A stretch of 64,000 bases of DNA from Amaurobius ferox (Eukaryota; Arthropoda; Arachnida; Araneae; Amaurobiidae), in the NCBI GenBank assembly GCA_951213105.1, contig OX578133.1:140046813-140110812 (forward strand), in the 5' to 3' direction. Position numbers and translations under genes: made by a program. Numbering within the stretch: position 1 is the first letter of the stretch; each line of letters starts with the position of its first letter. Positions 57,870 to 64,000 of the stretch are shown here, piece by piece. A model generated the notes under the pieces. The model saw only the letters and a list, made by a program, of their open reading frames with translations. It searched no databases and was not told the origin of the DNA.

Positions 57870-60130
57870 AGAAGTTGTTGGCGGTAAACTATACTTTTAT
57901 ATTACTTTTAAGTTGAAGAAATTTCTACATTCAAGATAAATGAATCTTTTAACTGTTTCAATTTTTAATTGCGGTTGTTTGCTAGTCCACATACTGTTAA
58001 GAATATTCCTTTAGTAGGTGCATTCCAACCCGGAAAACATTCAAAGATACAACGCAAAATTCACTGACAGGCAAAATTCAACGGTTTTTAAAAGATATAT
58101 AAAAGATGTGTTTGTCCATAAAATAGTCATAGGTGTAAACTCATAACTTCTCAAAATCTGCTATAATAATTCGATAATATAAAAAATTCATAAATACAGC
58201 ACAAATATAAAATGATCAACTGGTTTCGAAAGCACAAAACATATTTTTTCTTCAATACTGATAAGACGTACAACCCTCCTTCAATTCAAGTAAGTATGGC
58301 AACTGAGGTATGACTTTCAGCCACGTGAGAAGTCGCGTATCTTCTCGGTCATTAAGAAAGTCTGTTTTGCGCCTTTAAAATCGGAACTTTTTAAAAGTTA
58401 TTTATTATATATCGCCATTTTTTAATCCTTTTACCAGTAACACAATTTTTAACACAACAAAATCCATGGAATAATTCTCTCACTAACAGTCAATTTTTTT
58501 TATTTTGTTGAATAATATTACACTTCTATATTTTAAATGGCAATGCAACAAAAACTAACAATATCGAGCTTTAAAATGAATCGCGCATAGCCATTGTACA
58601 GACATATAACATTATGCATTTGACAAAACGTTCCATTTGGAAGGTAAATTTCTCCAGATATTTGATTGACGACATTCGGAATTTTTATTTTAAGGGCATT
58701 TACGTAAAAACTTTAGCCAAAATTACCCGACATTAAATCTTAAAATTCTCTTTAAGGATTATCTTACAAAACTTACGATGAGGCAAAAATTAATTGACCA
58801 TCAATTGATAGTTTCATGTAATATGATTGCAAAAACAAAATGATGTTCTGTCTAGACCCGAATAACTAACTCTGTTTATTACAATAATCAATTGATCTTT
58901 TTTAGAGAAATAACACAAAGATTGAACTGTAAGCTCTTGGATTATTATTAACCGCTCAATCCCACAAGCCATCAATCACACAGAGAATTTTGGTTGATGC
59001 GCAGATTATTATTTTGGGGTCTCCCCACTCTGGAGTGTAGGAGTAACGTTTACACGAGGGGTCGAAACTATTGTTACAGCTGCGGGAGTATTAAATATAT
59101 TACGTGGCCAAAGAAAGACACCCCCCCCCCCTCCTCCAGCTGTGTCAATCGAAATTTACATTCAGGTGTTGCCCAAGGTGTTAAATCATAGATGGCGTAT
59201 GATTCGAGTGTGACTTAATTAATGGTGTTTAAATGACAGAGAAAAACACCAGAATTTAGTAGATACAATACAATCGCTCAAAATGATAAAAATGTAGTAT
59301 CAGATATAGTGGGAATCTTACTTAATAAATTATGTCTGTGTGTGTGTCTGTACAGTCTAGCGAGAAATCTAAGCGTCGTACGGCTGTGAAATTTAGCACA
59401 CAGGTATTTCAGATTATTTTAATTTCAAATTAACTTTTTAGTCATTTTATAGTTTATCATTTTCATACAAATCAGTCCCTTAACGGCCAGAGTTTACACC
59501 TTGACAGTGTAGGAAAGATCGAAGAACGTTTTTTCCAGCGATGTTTGAACCGAATCCGTAATACAATTTTTTTTCTTCATATTTTTTTTAATACATCGAA
59601 ATTTACACATTTTAAGTTATCTGACATACAGGGAAATTTCAAATTCTCCGTGCAAACTTTAGACAGGGAGGATAGGAGAAATTGAAACAAACACTTTTCA
59701 TATATCAAGGAATGCCCGCAGATGTCACCTTTTGCTGTTAGATGACGATATTGGTCGGCGCGACAATTGGCTATTTTTCACCCTCGTCATTCGTAACGCG
59801 GGCCTCGTACGTCTAACATAAGTCGCACTTTTGTTCTATGCTGTTTTATACGAAGTTTTATAAGCTGCCTAAGTTTTAGATTTACAAAATCACTGGAATT
59901 GTTAAGATCCCAATATGTTAAGTATTCCAACAACTTTCATATTGTATCAAAATACGCTCAAAAATTGTCTTTAAATATAAATTAATATAAAATCTTCATA
60001 TAAATACATACAGCATCTAATAAATTTTTACTATATGCGGTATTTATACGATGATTTTATATTAATTTAGTTTCACACTGTATTAATAATGTCTTTCACA
60101 TTGAAAATTAACTGATGTGTAGCTCAATTC
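57870..60130. other. Non-coding stretch
   Basis: A tail-type motif (CAACTGGTTTCGAAAGCACA, then TTTCTTCAATAC) at 58218-58258 resembles the Penelope-like ends. A GT-rich segment at 59335-59355 precedes the words GCGAGAAATCTAAGCG and GTGAAATTTAGCACACAG, which look like a common type of dispersed repeat. No gene supported; the 65-codon frame at 58994 has no domain. Confidence 0.45.
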
Positions 60131-60774
60131 GACTTTCTCATATCAAGATCCATTTTTTAATAGATTGCGTTTTATTTTTTCCAAATTTTATAAGTAAAAT
60201 TTTGAAATTTCGGTATCATTGGTCCAAACGATTACAACTATAGCGTGTTATCCTTCACCTTAAAAGGCTTGGAAAATTTTTTCGATTCATACCATACTTG
60301 ACTATGCATTACCCGGTGGTTATTTATCCCCCTTCGAGGGAGCTAATGGCGTCACGAACACAAAAATTGTACCGCGGCTATTTTACACAATAATGATTGA
60401 AACTATTAAGTCTTGTGATCATTGGGCCCCTTTTATGCATGATTATGTCAAATTTTTTCTATGCTGCCATGTTTAAGAAATCCAAAGTTCGAAGTTTTGA
60501 CTTGAATTTAAAATTTTTTTATCTCGTTGTAGAGTCTTCGATAACAAGGCCAGATATAAAGTTTCGTGAAAATCCAATAATATTTGTGGCGGCTATCGTG
60601 TACCACAAGAAATCAACAGCAAACATACATACAGATAGACATCACTCCAAAAATAGTCAAAAGGTATTCAGAAGATCCTAAAACATATATTGGCATCAAA
60701 ACCTCGAATTCGAAAATTTTCGTGAAAACAATACTTTTTCTATACTATATTGCATAACATAGTATGAGAAAGTA
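60131..60774. mobile_element. Possible MITE with ACTTTCTCATA ends
   Basis: ACTTTCTCATA (60132-60142) on the left and TATGAGAAAGT (60763-60773) on the right are inverted. The right end also forms a hairpin with CTTTTTCTATACTAT just inside. A 94-codon frame at 60397-60681 lies within but has no recognisable domain and is probably not a gene. Confidence 0.35.
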
Positions 60775-60954
60775 AAAATTAGCAGAACAGCGTGTCTTCC
60801 ATTTCGAAACTAGATATTCAACTATTAAAATACCATGACCTCCGAGATCGCCCCGTTACAGTAAAATTATTTTATATCATGGATCAGTTTAAAATAAAAA
60901 TTTATTAAATAGTATGGCTAATTAAACTACAGTTCTCATTAGACGCTTTTTATT

Positions 60955-62240
60955 ATTAACACTTTACAACATAGTTGAAAAGTGTTTATGACTTTGTTCA
61001 TTCTGTCTGTCATTCTGTCTGTCTGTCCGTTAGTACGATAACTGCCGTAAAAATGACGTTATCAAAATAAAATTTTAGTACGTTGTTCAGACGGTCTGTA
61101 GGACTTATGGGAATATAAATGAATGATATCACCCAATTAGTTTTGGATTGAACCCGGGTTGAAAAAATGAAATACATTGAAGCCTATGGGACCTAATTTT
61201 TCAAACATTTTTTAAGCGGATTTAAAATTCACAAATTGCTTCGAAAGTTTAAGGAAATATTCAAATTATCCCATAAAATATATATAAAAAAAAATTCAGC
61301 AAAATATATTCAGTAGTTTTTTAAATAAAAATTATAATAATAATTACATCCTTTATATGAAGAGATCACGTGACCCACTTCAAAATAAAATATGGCATCT
61401 ATCTTGTGTCAAAATCGTGATTTTTAAAGTTCTTTTTAATTCATATTTAGTGTTGCATCCGCCCTAAAACTGCTTTATTTTTGCTTAAATTCTGTGCATC
61501 TACATCCTGAAACAACGCAATTACAATATAGCTGAATTTAAATGATCATCCAACTTTGATTATTTCTACAACGAAGCCTACCTACTTTTCACTTATGGAG
61601 GATGTAAATACCAAAAGATGTAGAATGAGTTGTATATGAATTGCTACATTTCTTTAACGCAAAATTATTTAGCCCATGGAGTCTGCAATATAGCTGATAT
61701 GAATGAAACAATCATTGATTTTACAGAGAAGCAAATGATTTTTTGATGAAGTTTTGAGCATAGAGTTAAATTACTTGTACCTCCATGGTTTTAAGTTTTA
61801 AATAAAATTAATTATTATTGTATTGTGATGAATGAAATGAATAATGTTGATGAATGAAATGCTGCTTTTATTTAAAAAGTCAGCCGATTTATATTTCGAT
61901 GACGTCATTTGAAAAAGTTCATTTGCTTTCGATGAAGTTTTCAAATATAATAAATTATTGTAGTATTATGATAATTTAAAAAATATTACCGAGGAATGTA
62001 TTGCATTTTAGAGATGTTTAAACCAGGCAATTTATATTTCAATGCCGTCATTTAAATGAAGTTCATTTTTTTTCGATGAAGTTTTATGTTTTCAAATATA
62101 ATACATTAATGTAGTATTGTGATAATTTTAAAAATATTACCGAGGAATATATCGCATTTTAGAGATGTTTAAATAAAATTGCATTGAAGTTGGAAAGTGT
62201 TTCATAATCAATGCTTTATGCATGGTTAATCTTTCTTGTT
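60955..62240 (+). mobile_element. Family A repeat, copy 7
   Basis: Starts TTAACACTTTACAACATAG and ends ATCTTTCTTGT; about 1.29 kb. Microsatellite at 61004-61027. Of the E-box pair, only ATCACGTGACC remains (near 61365). TGACGTCA near 61902. The closing palindrome is degenerate (AATCAATGCTTTATGCATGG). Confidence 0.85.
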
Positions 62241-63503
62241 TAACTTTGTTCTACTCTGCAATTTTTTATCTTTTAACACCATAGAAAACAAGCTTAGTAC
62301 TCGAAACCAGGCAATGTTTCAGGACTTTTTGGACACATAAATATATCTAAATGCTGTCACATAAATAGAAACTAAGTTAATATAAAATGACTTCGGGTAG
62401 GAGGAGCGAATAAACGCCTCCGGGAGGGGGAAGAAGCACCCCCCCCCCCCCCCATCCGGATGTATGCTTGAAAAAAAAACGCTGCTCGAAACTCGCATCA
62501 CTTTCGAAATATTCAGTGGATCTTTAAAGATTTCCCTTATATATCTATAAAATATACATTATTTCAATTTTATAGAAATAAAAATGGGAGATGAAAGTGG
62601 AATAATGAGAAAAATTAAATTTCCAACGACGTAACTTATATTACTAAGAATGACTTTTCATCTAACGATGCATAATGTAAAAAATATGCATCCACTACTT
62701 GGCACGTTTTCGTTCTATATTTTTAATTGATTTGAAAGTAACACCAGTAAAGAGTGAAAACACCATGTTACTTGCCTGTTCTGGAATGAGGAGCGAAAGT
62801 CTTTCGTTTCCGACCGGAGGATACGCCAGGTCAGGGCTACAGAAGTAACTTCTATAGCCCTGACGCCAGGTAGGGCCACATGACAAACTGCAAACACTTC
62901 CAGGAATTATAATCATCTGCTGCAGATTGTACTGCTACCAAGGTTTACTCATTCTGTGAATATGACAAACGTGACGGTAATGTAGCACGCTTCACTCACT
63001 ACCTGCACGGCCCAGTGATCGCGGAGGCCAATTAGGCATCAGCCAATTGCTTTAAATGTCTGCTATTATTTAATTCAGAAGAATAGGTCGGTGGATAGGT
63101 TTTGTTGTAATATTTCGAGAATGCAACACTTTCATATTTGAATGCAGTGATAAGGTATTCCTTTCATTTAACATTAATTGCTTCTTAATCGACAGACAAG
63201 ACATATCTAATTACTAATCTAGAGTGCATTTCTTGATCTGTATAAGGTCATAAACAATGGGGATGTTTTATGGCAACTAATAAGTAGTTTAGCATTTGGG
63301 TTGGATGGTTATTCACTGAATACGATAGCCAAGATAATTTAATAGTAGATAGAAATTATTACATCGAATATACTTTCAGCATAAGAAAGAACTTCGTTTA
63401 TACAATAGGTGCGACGCTGATGTGCGTTTATTTTATCATTTTTACTAACAAGTGCAGCGGTAGCATGTATGGATTTGGTGCTGGGCTACAATAGTGGTGA
63501 ATC
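62241..63503. other. Non-coding stretch
   Basis: Contains a 15-C run (62439-62453) and the palindrome at 62830-62864. Frames of 60-73 codons across the palindrome are incidental. No gene recognised. Confidence 0.5.
62823..62870. repeat. 35-bp palindrome flanked by 8-bp direct repeats
   Basis: GTCAGGGCTACAGAAGT (from 62830) and AACTTCTATAGCCCTGAC (to 62864) are reverse complements with one mismatch and almost no loop. ACGCCAGG lies directly at both edges (62823-62830 and 62863-62870, overlapping the palindrome by one or two bases). Confidence 0.75.
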
Positions 63504-64000
63504 CAGTGGTTCTCAAACTTTTTCACAGCAGTTCATTTTGGTAGAGCGATAAGTTAGTTCCCATGCGAATAAGCAACCATGCATCAAAAATTGAAAATTT
63601 TCAATAAAAGTGCATCGAAATATTACGAATATACACACATTTATACTTTACAAACGCACTTTCTTGTTTTATATAGTTTTATGACTCCTCGAAAATTATT
63701 GCGAATCTCCTAAATTTATATAGGGAAAAAATGTTCTCCTATATGCAGATATGGATGTGTATCTTTTTAATTATGTGACATAAGTTATGTTAGTAAATGG
63801 CACCAAATAAAGCAACCCCTATCCTCTATCTCCGTTAAATTTTAAATAGCATTCGATAGAATTATTCAGAATTAACTATTAAATTATTTATAAATTCAAA
63901 TTATTTATGTAAGCAGCGACAGAAGATATAAAGATTTAATACATATATCTCTTATTCAGAACAGCTATAATCACAAAATAATAATCTATTATGGGTAAAA
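63504..64000. mobile_element. Possible left end of a hAT-like element
   Basis: CAGTGGTTCTCAAACTTTTT at 63504 closely resembles the terminal sequence of many animal hAT elements. The following 500 bp are AT-rich and non-coding; a right end would lie outside the window. Confidence 0.4.

Noticed and set aside
60397..60681. 94-codon plus-strand frame as a small gene
   Set aside because: It lies inside a probable MITE, lacks any domain, and similar non-coding phrases recur elsewhere in the window.

Overview
This is an AT-rich, repeat-dominated piece of a large animal nuclear genome, most likely an arthropod and possibly a chelicerate such as a spider. The lineage guess rests only on the mobile-element mix and the 5S-like sequence. 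I find no operons, no convincing long host reading frame and no intact protein gene. The only candidate host coding sequence is a partial exon at the left edge (1-94) that ends at a plausible splice donor. The rest reads as intron or intergenic DNA filled with dead mobile elements.

Layout. At 1-5.4 kb there is low-complexity DNA with homopolymer C/G tracts and one Penelope-like tail motif. A short hAT-like element lies at 5458-6105. Between 6.2 and 16.1 kb lie four copies (two direct, two in mixed orientation with their neighbours) of a 1.1-1.3 kb non-coding repeat, here called Family A. Three more copies lie at 49.8-51.0, 51.6-52.9 and 61.0-62.2 kb. Family A carries a GTCY microsatellite near its 5' end and a palindrome near its 3' end, and resembles Helitron/Helentron-associated elements of the DINE-1 kind. 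One copy is interrupted by a chimeric SINE with a complete 5S rRNA head, and a tRNA-headed SINE with the same body lies nearby at 16.5-16.7 kb.

The densest part is 22.5-29.3 kb. A mariner-like element with 330-bp inverted repeats and a broken DUF4817/DDE transposase (22491-24408) abuts a second one (24417-29294). The left inverted repeat of the second is split at a TA by a 2.7-kb insert with 35-bp inverted ends. The insert holds two Penelope-like reverse transcriptase relics and two pseudo-LTR copies with hammerhead-like cores. Another Penelope-like relic, with a GIY-YIG endonuclease, lies near 53.3-54.2 kb. Two further mariner-like elements sharing end sequences lie at 43.15-43.90 and 45.56-46.54 kb.

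The most unusual signal is a group of very short insertions of 35-63 bp at 30.8, 35.0, 35.1, 39.7 and 40.0 kb. Each is flanked by direct repeats of 14-16 bp and contains only the 3' hairpin domain, or half of it, of the SINE family. Two of them, far apart and in opposite orientation, have the same 58-bp length and the same start point at the base of the hairpin. The stem sequence differs between subfamilies while pairing is kept. This points to a structured 3' RNA domain that is itself enough for retroposition, or at which reverse transcription stops.

Other structure includes foldback elements (11.8 and 17.3 kb), a diverged tandem repeat in two arrays (34.1 and 36.4 kb), a 0.55-0.6 kb duplicated block (56.1 and 57.3 kb), a palindromic CRE-like cluster (51.12-51.17 kb), a degenerate tRNA-Gly-like sequence (39.34 kb) and several perfect or near-perfect palindromes. 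All assignments come from reading the sequence, without database searches.
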